Shown here: positions 26,976 through 35,127 of the stretch, in pieces
Position numbering within the stretch: the stretch's first letter is position 1
How the letters are laid out: each line of letters starts with the position of its first letter
DNA from: Pseudomonadota bacterium
Lineage (GTDB): Bacteria; Pseudomonadota; Alphaproteobacteria; Kiloniellales; JACOMY01
DNA length: 36,900 nt
Assembly (NCBI GenBank): GCA_029781795.1
Contig: JAKOWB010000053.1
Location: 1-36,900, forward strand
Direction of reading: 5' to 3'
The notes under the pieces: model-generated
What the model was told of the DNA's origin: nothing
The model's input: only the letters and a program-made list of their open reading frames with translations
Database searches by the model: none
Position numbers and translations under genes: made by a program

Positions 26976-28250
26976 TTGACCGAAACCGTCGCCAACCCCG
27001 AAGACCCGCCCGCCAAGGCACCCCGCGTAACCTTGCGCGAGGTGCTGCGGAACAGGGGTTTCGGCCCCTTCATCGGCGCCAAGTTCCTGTCGATCTTCGC
27101 CAGCGAGGTGCTGATCGTCGCGGTCTCCTGGCAGCTCTACGACCTGACTGGCGATCCCTTCCTGCTCGGCCTGGTGGGATTGGTGGAGTTCCTGCCGGCG
27201 CTGCTGCTGCTGCCGCTGACCGGCGTGGCCTCGGACCGCTTCCGCCGCCGCATCATCATGCAGGTCTGCCTGGTGGTGCAGTCGCTGGCGACCATCGGCC
27301 TGCTGCTCTACACGCTGAGCGGGATCCACGCCATCTGGCCGATCTACCTCGCCCTGGTGGTGCTGGCGGTGGCCCGCGCCTTCTTCGCGCCGGCGCAGCA
27401 GTCGCTCGCCCCCAACCTGCTGCCGACCGCGAACCTGGCGACCGGCGTGGCCTCCAGCTCGGCCGCCTGGCAGCTCGGCTCCATCACCGGGCCGGTGGCC
27501 GGCGGCCAGCTCTATGGCATCTCCATCGAGGTGGCGCAGGGCGCCACGGCCGGGATGCTGCTGCTCGGCGCCGCGCTGATGCTGCTGGTGCCGCCCGGCA
27601 CGCGGCGCGACCGCGGCCAGCCGGTGAACTGGACGACGGTGCTGGCCGGCGTCGCCTTCCTGCGCCAGGCCAAGGTGGTGCTGGGCGCCATCTCGCTCGA
27701 TCTCTTCGCCGTGCTGCTCAGCGGCGCCGTGGCGCTGCTGCCGGTCTATGCCCGCGACATCATCGAGGTGGGGCCGCTGGGCCTCGGCCTGCTGCGCGGC
27801 GCCAGCGGGGCGGGCGCGCTGTGCATGGCGCTCTTCCTTGCCTGGGTGCCGATCCGCGACCGGGCCGGACACATCATGTTCGGCGCCGTGGCCTGCTTCG
27901 GCGCCTTCACCATCGTCTTCGGCCTGTCCGAGATCGCCTGGCTCTCGATCGGCGCGCTCTTCGTCATGGGCGCCGCCGACATGGTCAGCGTCTATGTCCG
28001 CTCCACCCTGGTCCAGCTCAACACCCCGGACGCGCTGCGCGGCCGGGTCAACGCGGTCAACATGGTCTTCGTCGGCGCCTCGAACGAGCTGGGCGCCTTC
28101 CGCGCCGGCACCATGGCGGCCTGGCTCGGCGCGGTGCCGGCCGTGGTGATCGGCGGCATCGGCTGCGTCATGGTCGCCGGCCTCTGGTCCTACTGGTTCC
28201 CGCAGCTGCGCAAGGCGCGCCGGCTGGACGCGGCGCTGGAGCGCGCCTGA
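26976..28250 (+). CDS. MFS transporter (MFS_3/EntS-like)
   Basis: 424 residues with 12 predicted helices. The start ([58 protein letters not shown], quoted in parts) and the loop-2 motif [13 protein letters not shown] match the MFS_3 group that includes the enterobactin exporter EntS. Substrate is unknown; the operon context (mutase, Atm1, MeaB) does not identify it. The TTG start at 26976 is the only start near the N-terminus of the conserved region. It lies 37 bases after meaB and could be co-transcribed. Confidence 0.85.
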   Translation: MTETVANPEDPPAKAPRVTLREVLRNRGFGPFIGAKFLSIFASEVLIVAVSWQLYDLTGDPFLLGLVGLVEFLPALLLLPLTGVASDRFRRRIIMQVCLVVQSLATIGLLLYTLSGIHAIWPIYLALVVLAVARAFFAPAQQSLAPNLLPTANLATGVASSSAAWQLGSITGPVAGGQLYGISIEVAQGATAGMLLLGAALMLLVPPGTRRDRGQPVNWTTVLAGVAFLRQAKVVLGAISLDLFAVLLSGAVALLPVYARDIIEVGPLGLGLLRGASGAGALCMALFLAWVPIRDRAGHIMFGAVACFGAFTIVFGLSEIAWLSIGALFVMGAADMVSVYVRSTLVQLNTPDALRGRVNAVNMVFVGASNELGAFRAGTMAAWLGAVPAVVIGGIGCVMVAGLWSYWFPQLRKARRLDAALERA

Positions 28251-28260
28251 CCGGAAGGGG

Positions 28261-28290
28261 TTGACGGCGGGGGCCCGTCTCGCCTATCTA
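28261..28290 (+). promoter_or_regulatory. Candidate sigma70-type promoter of rpmB
   Basis: TTGACG (28261-28266) and TATCTA (28285-28290) are separated by 18 bases, immediately after the stop of the MFS gene. The -35 matches five of six positions. It would give rpmB its own transcript with a leader of about 60 bases. Confidence 0.6.
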
Positions 28291-28302
28291 GGCGCGCTTC
28301 GC

Positions 28303-28322
28303 GGGACCCCTCGTCGGGTCCC
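28303..28322 (+). promoter_or_regulatory. Perfect 7-bp hairpin in the rpmB leader
   Basis: GGGACCC (28303-28309) pairs with GGGTCCC (28316-28322) over a CTCGTC loop. It sits near the 5' end of the predicted rpmB transcript. It could end the upstream MFS message (followed by GTCCCCGTTTCT, a poor T-tract) or act in the leader of the ribosomal-protein gene. Confidence 0.5.
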
Positions 28323-28359
28323 GTCCCCGTTTCTATGCTTATCCGAGGGTCTTGGTGTC

Positions 28360-28665
28360 ATGTCCAGGCGTTGCGATTTCACCGGCAAGGGCGTGCAGGT
28401 CGGCCACCACGTGAGCCACGCCAACAACAAGACCAAGCGCCGCTTCATGCCGAACCTGCAGGAGGCCTCGCTGCTCTCCGACACCCTCGGCGTGCGCGTG
28501 CAGCTCCGCCTCTCGACCAACGCGCTGCGCAGCGTCGAGAAGCGTGGCGGGCTCGATGCCTACCTGCTCTCGACCCCGGCCGCCAAGCTGGGCGAGAAGG
28601 CGCAGGTCCTGCGCCGCCGCATCAAGCGCGCGCAGGAGAAGAAGGCCGCCCAGGCCGCCGCCTGA
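28360..28665 (+). CDS. rpmB: 50S ribosomal protein L28
   Basis: 101 residues. [20 protein letters not shown], followed by [13 protein letters not shown], is the canonical alphaproteobacterial L28 N-terminus; the C-terminal extension rich in Lys/Ala ([15 protein letters not shown]) is usual in this class. It is part of the large ribosomal subunit near the E site. This is the single-cysteine form without the zinc ribbon seen in some other bacteria. Monocistronic, between its own promoter and an intrinsic terminator. Confidence 0.98.
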   Translation: MSRRCDFTGKGVQVGHHVSHANNKTKRRFMPNLQEASLLSDTLGVRVQLRLSTNALRSVEKRGGLDAYLLSTPAAKLGEKAQVLRRRIKRAQEKKAAQAAA

Positions 28666-28689
28666 TTCCAGGCGCTTCGCGAGTTTCAA

Positions 28690-28719
28690 GGGGCGCCGGC
28701 CAAGGGTCGGCGCCCCTTT
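28690..28719 (+). terminator. Intrinsic terminator after rpmB, possibly bidirectional
   Basis: GGGGCGCCG (28690-28698) pairs with CGGCGCCCC (28708-28716), followed by TTTCGCATTT. It separates rpmB from the convergent phytase-esterase-like gene, whose stop is at 28740-28742, so it may serve both. Confidence 0.8.
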
Positions 28720-28739
28720 CGCATTTCCAGGACCGGCCC

Positions 28740-29726
28740 CTAGTCCAGCGCCAGCTCGAAGGCCAGCAGCAGGGTGCGCTGGGCCGCATGGTTGAAGTTG
28801 TCGTCCGACAGCACCAGCAGGCGCAGCGCGCCGCCGGCCTGCACCACGGCAAGGCCTTCGAAGTTGTCCACCGTCAGCGGCAGGCCCAGCTCGCCGACCA
28901 GTTGGCCGCCGGTCAGCGCCGGCTGCTCCAGGTCCTTGGGCGAGAAGTAGCGCAGCCGCATCTTCGGCCCGGTCTCGGGCGCGTAGAAGCGCTCCAGCAC
29001 CAGCAGGCCGCCGCCGGCCAGGCCAGATGCGCCGGTGATCTGGAAACCGTCCTGCATCGCATAGCTGACGGCGTGCCACGTACCGCCGAAGAAGTGGTAG
29101 AGGGTCGTAGTCTCGCCGCCCTCCGCCCCCTCCACCAGCACCACCAGCGAGCCGTCGGCGAGGCGCGCCAGCGCCTCCATGCCGTGATTGGCCTCGGCCG
29201 CCGGCAGGCTCATGATCTCCGGCGGCGTTCTGGCCTCGGCCGGGATGGCGTCCAGCGTCGGGCCGTAGCGCCAGATGCGGTGCTTCTGCTCGAAGGCGAC
29301 GAGGTAGCCGCCCTCGGCGGCGTTCGTCATGCCCTCGGCGTCGCCCTCGGCCTTGCCGGTCAGCGGCTGGCCGGTCAGGTCCTTGAGCTGGCCGAGGCCG
29401 GAGAGCTGGAAGCCGGTCAGTTCGCCCTTGGCGTTCCAGTGCAGCCGGCCGGTCATCCAGGCCCCCTTGTCGCCGATGGCCGAGAGCTCGGCCCCGTCCG
29501 GCGAGACGAAGAGGTCGGACCAGCCGCCGAACAGCGGGTCGTCGCTGGCCAGCTCCAGCCCGCCCAGGAAGGTCAGCTTGCCGACGCTCCGCAGCGCCGG
29601 ATCGCTGGGGCTCAGCGGCACGGGGTTCGCCGTGACCGCGGGCAGCTCGGCCGCCAGGGCCGTCGGCCAGATCGGCGCCAGGACCAGGCCAGCGCCGAGA
29701 CAGAGAAGCCGGACGGCTGAGCGCAT
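28740..29726 (-). CDS. Exported esterase-like activity of phytase family protein
   Basis: 328 residues with a Sec signal peptide (about 1-25, ...PTALA|AE). The mature part is a six-bladed-propeller-like protein of the 'phytase-like' family (PF13449 type): KLTFLGGLELASDDPLFGGWSDLFVSPDG near the N-terminus and PLTVDNFEGLAVVQ near the end are the conserved edges. The family name comes from a phytase/esterase activity reported in a relative; a substrate cannot be assigned here. ATG 29726 places the signal peptide correctly; in-frame upstream codons lack it. Convergent with rpmB. Confidence 0.88.
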   Translation of the reverse strand: MRSAVRLLCLGAGLVLAPIWPTALAAELPAVTANPVPLSPSDPALRSVGKLTFLGGLELASDDPLFGGWSDLFVSPDGAELSAIGDKGAWMTGRLHWNAKGELTGFQLSGLGQLKDLTGQPLTGKAEGDAEGMTNAAEGGYLVAFEQKHRIWRYGPTLDAIPAEARTPPEIMSLPAAEANHGMEALARLADGSLVVLVEGAEGGETTTLYHFFGGTWHAVSYAMQDGFQITGASGLAGGGLLVLERFYAPETGPKMRLRYFSPKDLEQPALTGGQLVGELGLPLTVDNFEGLAVVQAGGALRLLVLSDDNFNHAAQRTLLLAFELALD

Positions 29727-29857
29727 GAGAAACCCCGGATAATGAAAGCAAAACAACAGATTGTGACTGACAGGGCGACTGGCAAGCGGCGCCCGGGGCT
29801 CTATCCTTACCGCCGTCCCGCAGCCGGGCAACCGCCACCCTAGCAAAGGAGGACAGG

Positions 29858-30658
29858 ATGAACAGCGAGACCCCGGGCGCCTTCCGCGCCGCCAATCCGG
29901 CCCGCCGCAGCCTGCTGCTGGGCGCCGCCTGCGCCCTGCCGCTGGCCCTGGTCCTGAAGGACCCGCGACTCGCCCGCGCCGCCGCCGAGTCCCTGCAGGA
30001 GGTGGAGATCACCACCGCCGGCGGCCGCACGGTCAAGGCCGCGCTCGCCCTGCCCGAGGCCGAGACCGCGCCGAGCGTCCTGCTGGTGCACGAGTGGTGG
30101 GGCCTCAACGACCAGATCAAGGCGGTGGCCGCCGAGCTGGCGAGCCTGGGCTACCTTGTCCTCGCGGTCGACCTCTTCGGCGGGCCGGCCGCGACCACGG
30201 CCGACGAGGCCAAGGCCATGATGGCGGCGATGAAGCCGGAGGAGGCGACCGACACGCTGGTGTCGTGGGTGGCCTGGCTGAAGAGCCACCAGCGCTCCAG
30301 CGGCAAGGTCGCCACCATCGGCTGGTGCTTCGGCGGCGGCTGGTCGCTGAACGCCGCGCTGGCGACGCCGACCGACGGCTGCGTCGTCTATTATGGGCGC
30401 GTCAACAAGTCGCCGGAAGAGCTGGCGCCGCTGGCCTGCCCGGTGCTGGGTCACTTCGCCCTGCAGGACCAGTTCATCAACAAGGCGATGGTCGACGGCT
30501 TCCTGGCCGCGGCCAAGGCCGCCAACAAGGAGGTCGTGGCCTACTGGTACGATGCCGACCACGCCTTCGCCAATCCGACCGGCGCGCGCTACGACCAGGC
30601 TGACGCCGCGCTGGCCTGGGAGCGCACCACGGCCTACCTGAAGGACCGGCTGGGGTAA
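29858..30658 (+). CDS. Exported dienelactone hydrolase family protein
   Basis: 266 residues. N-terminal signal-like segment with ARRSLLLGAACALPLALVL, resembling a Tat/Sec export signal, cleaved near ARAAA. The alpha/beta hydrolase domain has the dienelactone-hydrolase triad: Cys157 in GWCFGGGW, Asp204 in ALQDQF and His235 in DADHAFAN. VLLVHEWWGLNDQIK is the usual oxyanion-region strand. Dienelactone hydrolases open lactones such as 4-carboxymethylenebut-2-en-4-olide, but most exported homologues have unknown substrates. Strong AAGGAGG 8-9 bases before the ATG. Convergent with yciI across a palindromic repeat. Confidence 0.9.
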   Translation: MNSETPGAFRAANPARRSLLLGAACALPLALVLKDPRLARAAAESLQEVEITTAGGRTVKAALALPEAETAPSVLLVHEWWGLNDQIKAVAAELASLGYLVLAVDLFGGPAATTADEAKAMMAAMKPEEATDTLVSWVAWLKSHQRSSGKVATIGWCFGGGWSLNAALATPTDGCVVYYGRVNKSPEELAPLACPVLGHFALQDQFINKAMVDGFLAAAKAANKEVVAYWYDADHAFANPTGARYDQADAALAWERTTAYLKDRLG

Positions 30659-30662
30659 CACA

Positions 30663-30707
30663 CCCTCACCCTGCCCTCTCCCCGAGGGAGAGGGGTTGGG
30701 GTGAGGG
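30663..30707. repeat. REP-like long palindrome
   Basis: CCCTCACCCTGCCCTCTCCC, CGA loop, then GGGAGAGGGGTTGGGGTGAGGG form an imperfect 20-bp hairpin between two convergent genes. Elements of the form CCCTCACCC...GGGTGAGGG with a CTCTCCCC core are dispersed in many high-GC proteobacterial genomes. It is the only copy in this window. It can also act as a terminator on both strands. Confidence 0.75.
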
Positions 30708-30713
30708 CGTTCG

Positions 30714-30998
30714 TCAGGCCTTCGGCAGCACCTGCTTGACCGCGGTGATGCGCACCTCGGCGAAAAGGCCGGCCTTGGCGTAGGGGTCGCCCTTGGCAAA
30801 GGTCTCCGCCGCGGCGCGGTCGGGGAAGTCCATCAGCAGCAGGCTGCCCTGCATGGCGGCGCCGTCGTCGCTGGTCAGCGGCCCGGCGAACCTGATCTGC
30901 GCCATGTGCGCCTGCAGGTGCGCGAGGTGCGCCGCGCGGTTGTCCATCCGCACCTGGCCGGCGCCGGCCTTGTCGACGCAGTAGAGCGCGAAGAGCAT
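30714..30998 (-). CDS. YciI family protein
   Basis: 94 residues, ferredoxin-like alpha+beta fold of the YciI family: MLFALYCVDKAG, RAAHLAHLQAHMAQIRFAGPL with the conserved His region, and GSLLLMDFPDRAAAETFAKGDPY. In alphaproteobacteria a YciI gene commonly follows gpsA in the tsaD-gpsA cluster, as here (33-base gap). Biochemical role in this setting is unknown; some YciI-like proteins have hydrolase or dehydrochlorinase activity. Confidence 0.92.
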   Translation of the reverse strand: MLFALYCVDKAGAGQVRMDNRAAHLAHLQAHMAQIRFAGPLTSDDGAAMQGSLLLMDFPDRAAAETFAKGDPYAKAGLFAEVRITAVKQVLPKA

Positions 30999-31031
30999 TC
31001 GTGTTCCTCCCTCGGATTGCTTGAAATCGGC

Positions 31032-32027
31032 TCAGACAGTCTCGGATTTCAGCGGCCGCGCCAAGAGCGCGCCGACCGCATGGTCCAATGACGCGCCGCC
31101 ATGCAATACGGCGTTGACGGCGCTGGCGATCGGCAGCTCGACCGCGAGCCGCTTCGCCAGCGCCAGCACCGCGCCGGCCGTGGCCACGCCTTCGGCCACG
31201 CCGCGGCTGGCCGCGGTCGCCTCCGCCAGGCTCCGCCCCTCGCCGATGCGGTGGCCCAGCGCATAGTTGCGCGACTGGGTGGAGCCGCAGGTCAGCACCA
31301 GGTCGCCGAGGCCGGAGAGCCCCATCAGCGTCTCGCGCCGGCCGCCCAGCGCCTCGGCCAGGCGGCCGATCTCGGCCAGGCCCCGGGTGATCAGCGCGGC
31401 GCGCGCATTCTCGCCATAGCCCCGCCCGGCCACCATGCCGGCGGCGATGGCGATGACGTTCTTCACCGCGCCACCGATCAGCACGCCGGTCACGTCGTCC
31501 GACCAGTAGGGGCGGAAGGCCTCGCTCGCCAGCGCCTCGGCCAGCGCGCGGCCAAGGTCGGCGCGGCCGGCGGCCAGCGTGACGGCCGAAGGCAGGCCCG
31601 CCGCCACCTCGGCCGCGAAGGTCGGGCCGGAGAGCACGGCGACCGGCCGCCCCGGCAGGGCTTCTTCCGCCACCTGGTCCAGCAGCTTGCCGGTGGCGAG
31701 CTCGATGCCCTTGGCGCAGAGCACCAGCGGCACCGGGGGCAGCGCCGGATGCAGCGCCGGCGCGCTGGCGCGCAGGTACTGCGCCGGCACCACCAGCAGG
31801 ATCGCCTCGCAGTCCTTGAGATCGGCCAGCGCGGCGGTGACGTGGATCTCCGGGTCCAGCGCCACGCCCGGCAGGTAGCGCGCGTTCTCGCGCGTCGCCG
31901 CGATGGCCGCCGCCTGCTCCGGCCGCCGCGCCCAGAGCGTCACGCCGCGCCCGGCGCGCCAGGCCGCCACCGCCAGCGCGGTGCCCCAGGCGCCGGCACC
32001 GACCACGCCTATGCGCTGGGGCAGCAT
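31032..32027 (-). CDS. gpsA: Glycerol-3-phosphate dehydrogenase [NAD(P)+]
   Basis: 331 residues. Rossmann motif GVVGAGAWGTALA at the N-terminus, LSGPTFAAEVAAGLPSAVTLA, catalytic lysine in GGAVKNVIAIAAGM, and GLSGLGDLVLTC in the C-terminal helical domain. It reduces dihydroxyacetone phosphate to sn-glycerol-3-phosphate for phospholipid synthesis in the cytoplasm. Its ATG follows the oxygenase stop by two bases, so the genes are co-transcribed and probably coupled. Confidence 0.97.
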   Translation of the reverse strand: MLPQRIGVVGAGAWGTALAVAAWRAGRGVTLWARRPEQAAAIAATRENARYLPGVALDPEIHVTAALADLKDCEAILLVVPAQYLRASAPALHPALPPVPLVLCAKGIELATGKLLDQVAEEALPGRPVAVLSGPTFAAEVAAGLPSAVTLAAGRADLGRALAEALASEAFRPYWSDDVTGVLIGGAVKNVIAIAAGMVAGRGYGENARAALITRGLAEIGRLAEALGGRRETLMGLSGLGDLVLTCGSTQSRNYALGHRIGEGRSLAEATAASRGVAEGVATAGAVLALAKRLAVELPIASAVNAVLHGGASLDHAVGALLARPLKSETV

Positions 32028-32029
32028 GG

Positions 32030-32665
32030 TCAGAGACTGAGGTTGAAGGCGATGGAGATGCGCTCGCCCGGGCCGCGGTAGGGGCGGACCTGGTGGTAGA
32101 GCCAGGCCGGGAAGAGCACGACGCGGCCGGCCTTGGGGCGGATCGTCTCGGTCGCGCCGACCGCCAGGCCGCCGGGGCCGGCGAAGGCCAGCAGCGGCGC
32201 GTACATGGCGGGGGCGGCGCCACGCGGGTCCAGCAGCTCCAGCTCGCCGCCCTGCGCCGGATCGTCGGCGGCGCCGGCGTCGTCGACGTAGTAGGTGCCC
32301 GACCAGAGCGAGGCCGGGTGGATGTGGAACTCGTTGCTCTGGCCGGCGCGGTTGATGTTGGCCCAGGCGTTGGCGCGCCACTCCACCGTCACCGGCTTGC
32401 CCTGGCGCGTGCGGGTCATGTTGGTGGCAATCGACTTGACCGCCGTCAGCAGCAGGCCGAGCACCGGTCCGCCCCACTGCTCCATGTTCCAGTCCGATTG
32501 CCAGCCGCCGAGGTTCGAGGCCTGGGTGGAGGGATGGCTCTGGCTGCGCGCCAGGATCAGCGCCTTCAGCTCGGCATTGCGCGCCGCCACGGCGGCGAGC
32601 TCGGCGGTGACGATCGGCGTGGCGAAGGCCAGCTTCACGTCGGCCTTGATGTCGTTGGGGTTCAT
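32030..32665 (-). CDS. Putative 2OG-Fe(II) oxygenase (TIGR02466 family)
   Basis: 211 residues. [15 protein letters not shown] at the start and [12 protein letters not shown] are the TIGR02466 pattern. The core is a double-stranded beta-helix: [17 protein letters not shown] supplies the first metal ligands, and [17 protein letters not shown] plus RISIAFN supply the distal His and the 2-oxoglutarate-binding Arg. Family substrates are unknown; many homologues lie in marine or phage contexts. Here the ATG overlaps the stop of tsaD by four bases and the stop is two bases before gpsA, so it is embedded in a core housekeeping operon. Confidence 0.85.
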   Translation of the reverse strand: MNPNDIKADVKLAFATPIVTAELAAVAARNAELKALILARSQSHPSTQASNLGGWQSDWNMEQWGGPVLGLLLTAVKSIATNMTRTRQGKPVTVEWRANAWANINRAGQSNEFHIHPASLWSGTYYVDDAGAADDPAQGGELELLDPRGAAPAMYAPLLAFAGPGGLAVGATETIRPKAGRVVLFPAWLYHQVRPYRGPGERISIAFNLSL

Positions 32666-33699
32666 GCGGCCTGGTCCAGCGTGAGGGAATCCAGCGGCCA
32701 GCGCGGCCGCGCGGCGAAGTCGAGCGGGTCGCGCTGACCGGCGGCCAGGCGCTCCAGCCCGGCCCAGGCGATCATCGCGGCGTTGTCGGTGCAGAGCGCT
32801 GGCGGCGGCGCCACCAGGCGGCTGCCGGCGCGCAGGGCGGTCTCGGCGAGCGCCGCTCGCAGCGCGGCGTTGGCGGCGACGCCGCCGGCCACCACCAGCG
32901 GCCCGGCCTGGCCGGTCTCGGCCTGGAAGCGCGCCAGCGCGCGCTTGGCGCGGTCGGCCAGGACGTCGGCCACCGCCGCCTGGAAGGCGGCGGCGAGGTC
33001 GGCGCGGGCCTGCGCGTCGCCGGGCGGCAGCGCCTCGGCCGCCTGGCGCACCGCGGTCTTGAGCCCGGCGAAGGAGAAGTTCAGCTCCGGCCGACCCAGC
33101 AGCGGGCGCGGCAGGGCGAAGCGCGCCGGATCGCCGCCCCGTGCCAGGCGCTCCACCGCCGGCCCGCCGGGATAGGGCAGGTCCAGCAGCTTGGCAGTCT
33201 TGTCGAAGGCCTCGCCGGCCGCGTCGTCCAGCGTCGCGCCATAGGCGCGATAGCGCCCCAGCCCCTCGACCGCGACCAGCTGGCAGTGCCCGCCGGAGAC
33301 CAGCAGCAACAGGTAGGGATAGGCCAGCCCCTCGGTCAGGCGCACGGTGAGGGCATGGCCCTCCAGGTGGTTCACCGCCAGGAAGGGCAGTCCGCGCGCC
33401 GCCGCCAGGCCCTTGGCCAGCATGACGCCGACGAAGACCCCGCCGATCAGGCCGGGGCCCGCGGTGGCGGCGATGCCGTGCACCTGGTCCAGCGACACCG
33501 CAGCTGTGTCCAGTGCGCGGCGCACCAGGCCCGGCAGCTCCGCCAGGTGGCTGCGCGCCGCGATCTCGGGCACCACGCCGCCATAGGGGCGGTGCTCGTC
33601 GAGCTGCGAGAGCACGAGGTTGGCATGGATGCGCCGCGCGTCGTCCACCAGGGCGACCGCGGTCTCGTCGCAGGAGGTTTCGATACCCAGGACCAGCAT
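32662..33699 (-). CDS. tsaD: tRNA N6-adenosine threonylcarbamoyltransferase TsaD
   Basis: 345 residues of the ASKHA fold. [14 protein letters not shown] at the N-terminus, the iron/zinc site histidines in [27 protein letters not shown], and [12 protein letters not shown] with the third metal ligand. With TsaB, TsaC and TsaE it places the threonylcarbamoyl group on A37 of ANN-decoding tRNAs (t6A). Length is normal. The ATG at 33699 follows the small secreted-protein gene by 13 bases. Confidence 0.98.
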   Translation of the reverse strand: MLVLGIETSCDETAVALVDDARRIHANLVLSQLDEHRPYGGVVPEIAARSHLAELPGLVRRALDTAAVSLDQVHGIAATAGPGLIGGVFVGVMLAKGLAAARGLPFLAVNHLEGHALTVRLTEGLAYPYLLLLVSGGHCQLVAVEGLGRYRAYGATLDDAAGEAFDKTAKLLDLPYPGGPAVERLARGGDPARFALPRPLLGRPELNFSFAGLKTAVRQAAEALPPGDAQARADLAAAFQAAVADVLADRAKRALARFQAETGQAGPLVVAGGVAANAALRAALAETALRAGSRLVAPPPALCTDNAAMIAWAGLERLAAGQRDPLDFAARPRWPLDSLTLDQAA

Positions 33700-33712
33700 G
33701 ATGGCGGGAAGA

Positions 33713-34048
33713 CTAGCCCGAAAGCCCCAGGCACTGCTGCACGATCTGCTTCGCGATCTCGTGCGCCGCCTCGGCCTCGGGGGTCGAGACGCCGTCGTTC
33801 AGCAGGGCGGTGAGCGCCGCGTAGTCGGCGGCGCTGAGGCCCTCGCTCAGCCCCTCGACCATGCAGGTGCAGGCCTTCTTGGCGCCCTTGATGCTGCCCT
33901 TGGCGCGGTCCATGCAGGCCTGCTGCTCGGCCTTGGCCTCGGGCTTGGTCAGGCCCGCCGCCCAGGCGGGCAGCGCCAGCGCGCCCGCCAGCACCGGCAG
34001 AGCCCCGCCGGCAATCAGGGCTGCGACGAGCGGCCGCGTGCGCGTCAT
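33713..34048 (-). CDS. Small secreted four-cysteine protein, unknown function
   Basis: 111 residues with a clear Sec signal peptide (about 1-31, ...LPAWAA). The mature ~80 residues are helical in composition and contain four cysteines, Cys45, Cys60, Cys62 and Cys106 (the pair in CTC), which could make two disulfides in the periplasm. I do not recognise the family. AAGGAGG eight bases before the ATG is one of the strongest ribosome sites in the window. It is the first gene of the tsaD-gpsA-yciI run and is divergent from hemC. Confidence 0.8.
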   Translation of the reverse strand: MTRTRPLVAALIAGGALPVLAGALALPAWAAGLTKPEAKAEQQACMDRAKGSIKGAKKACTCMVEGLSEGLSAADYAALTALLNDGVSTPEAEAAHEIAKQIVQQCLGLSG

Positions 34049-34076
34049 GGCGTTTTCCTCCTTGTCAGGGCGGCCG

Positions 34077-34101
34077 CCAGGGGCTTCAAGGCTGCCCCTG
34101 G
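34077..34101 (-). promoter_or_regulatory. Hairpin in the hemC / small-protein divergent region
   Basis: CCAGGGGC (34077-34084) pairs exactly with GCCCCTGG (34094-34101) around a 9-base loop, in the 143-base region between the divergent starts. It would lie in the leader of the minus-strand gene. No promoter on either strand is convincing by eye. Confidence 0.45.
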
Positions 34102-34191
34102 ACGACCGCCGCCGGTCCGGTTCCTCATAGCACGGGGAACGTGGCAGGACGAAGCCGGTTGCCGCGCGACGAAGGGAGAGCGACCCGCACC

Positions 34192-35127
34192 ATGACGGCA
34201 CGGCTGAGACTCGGCACCCGCGGCAGCCCGCTGGCGATGAAGCAGGCCGAGGAGACGCGCGACCGCCTGGCCGCCGCCTGGCCGGAGCTCGCCGCCCCCG
34301 GTGCCATCGAGCTGGTGGAGATCCGCACCACCGGCGACAAGGTGCAGGACCGGCCGCTCGCCGAGCTGGGCGGCAAGGGCCTCTTCGCCAAGGAGATCGA
34401 GGAGGCGCTGCATGACCGCCGCATCGACGTCGCCGTGCACTCGCTGAAGGACCTGCCGACCTGGCTGCCCGAGGGCCTGGCGCTGACCGCCGTGCTGCCG
34501 CGCGAGGACCACCGCGACGCGCTGGTGACGCTGGACGGGCTCAACGACCTGCGCGCCCTGCCGGCCGGCGCCGTGGTCGGCACCTGTTCGCTCAGGCGCC
34601 AGGCGCAGCTCCTGATGCAGCGCCCGGACCTCGAGGTCGTCACCCTGCGCGGCAATGTCGGCACGCGCCTGAAACGCCTGGCCGAGGGCACCTGCCGCGC
34701 CACGCTGCTGGCGGTCGCCGGCCTCAGCCGCCTGGGCCTGGCCGAGCGCGGCCGGCCGCTGCCGGCCGAGCAGATGCTGCCGGCGGTGGCGCAGGGCGCC
34801 ATCGGCCTGGAGATCCGCGCCGACGATGCCGCGGCGGCGCGCCTGCTGGCCGGCGTGAACCATGCCGAGACCTGGGACCGCGTCGCCTGCGAGCGCGCCT
34901 GCCTGGCGGCACTGCGCGGCTCTTGCACGACGCCGGTCGCGGTGCTGGCCGAGGTCATCGGCAGCGGGCTGAAGCTGCGCGCCCTGCTGGCCCTGCCCGA
35001 CGGCAGCCAGCCGCTCTTCGTCGAACAGGCCGGCGCGCTGGCCGACGGCCTGGCGCTGGGCGCCGCGGTGGGCGCGGAGCTGCGCCGGCGCGCCGGGCCG
35101 CACCACCTGGCGCTGCTGGAAGCCTGA
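34192..35127 (+). CDS. hemC: Porphobilinogen deaminase (hydroxymethylbilane synthase)
   Basis: 311 residues. RLGTRGSPLAMKQA, then IRTTGDKVQDRPLAELGGKGLFAKEIEEAL, VHSLKDLPT, GTCSLRRQAQL and LRGNVGTRLKRL are the substrate- and cofactor-binding segments. Cys245 in RGSCTTPVAV carries the dipyrromethane cofactor. It polymerises four porphobilinogens to hydroxymethylbilane in haem, cobalamin and sirohaem synthesis. GGGAGAG lies 11 bases before the ATG. Its stop overlaps the hemD start (TGATG). Confidence 0.98.
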   Translation: MTARLRLGTRGSPLAMKQAEETRDRLAAAWPELAAPGAIELVEIRTTGDKVQDRPLAELGGKGLFAKEIEEALHDRRIDVAVHSLKDLPTWLPEGLALTAVLPREDHRDALVTLDGLNDLRALPAGAVVGTCSLRRQAQLLMQRPDLEVVTLRGNVGTRLKRLAEGTCRATLLAVAGLSRLGLAERGRPLPAEQMLPAVAQGAIGLEIRADDAAAARLLAGVNHAETWDRVACERACLAALRGSCTTPVAVLAEVIGSGLKLRALLALPDGSQPLFVEQAGALADGLALGAAVGAELRRRAGPHHLALLEA

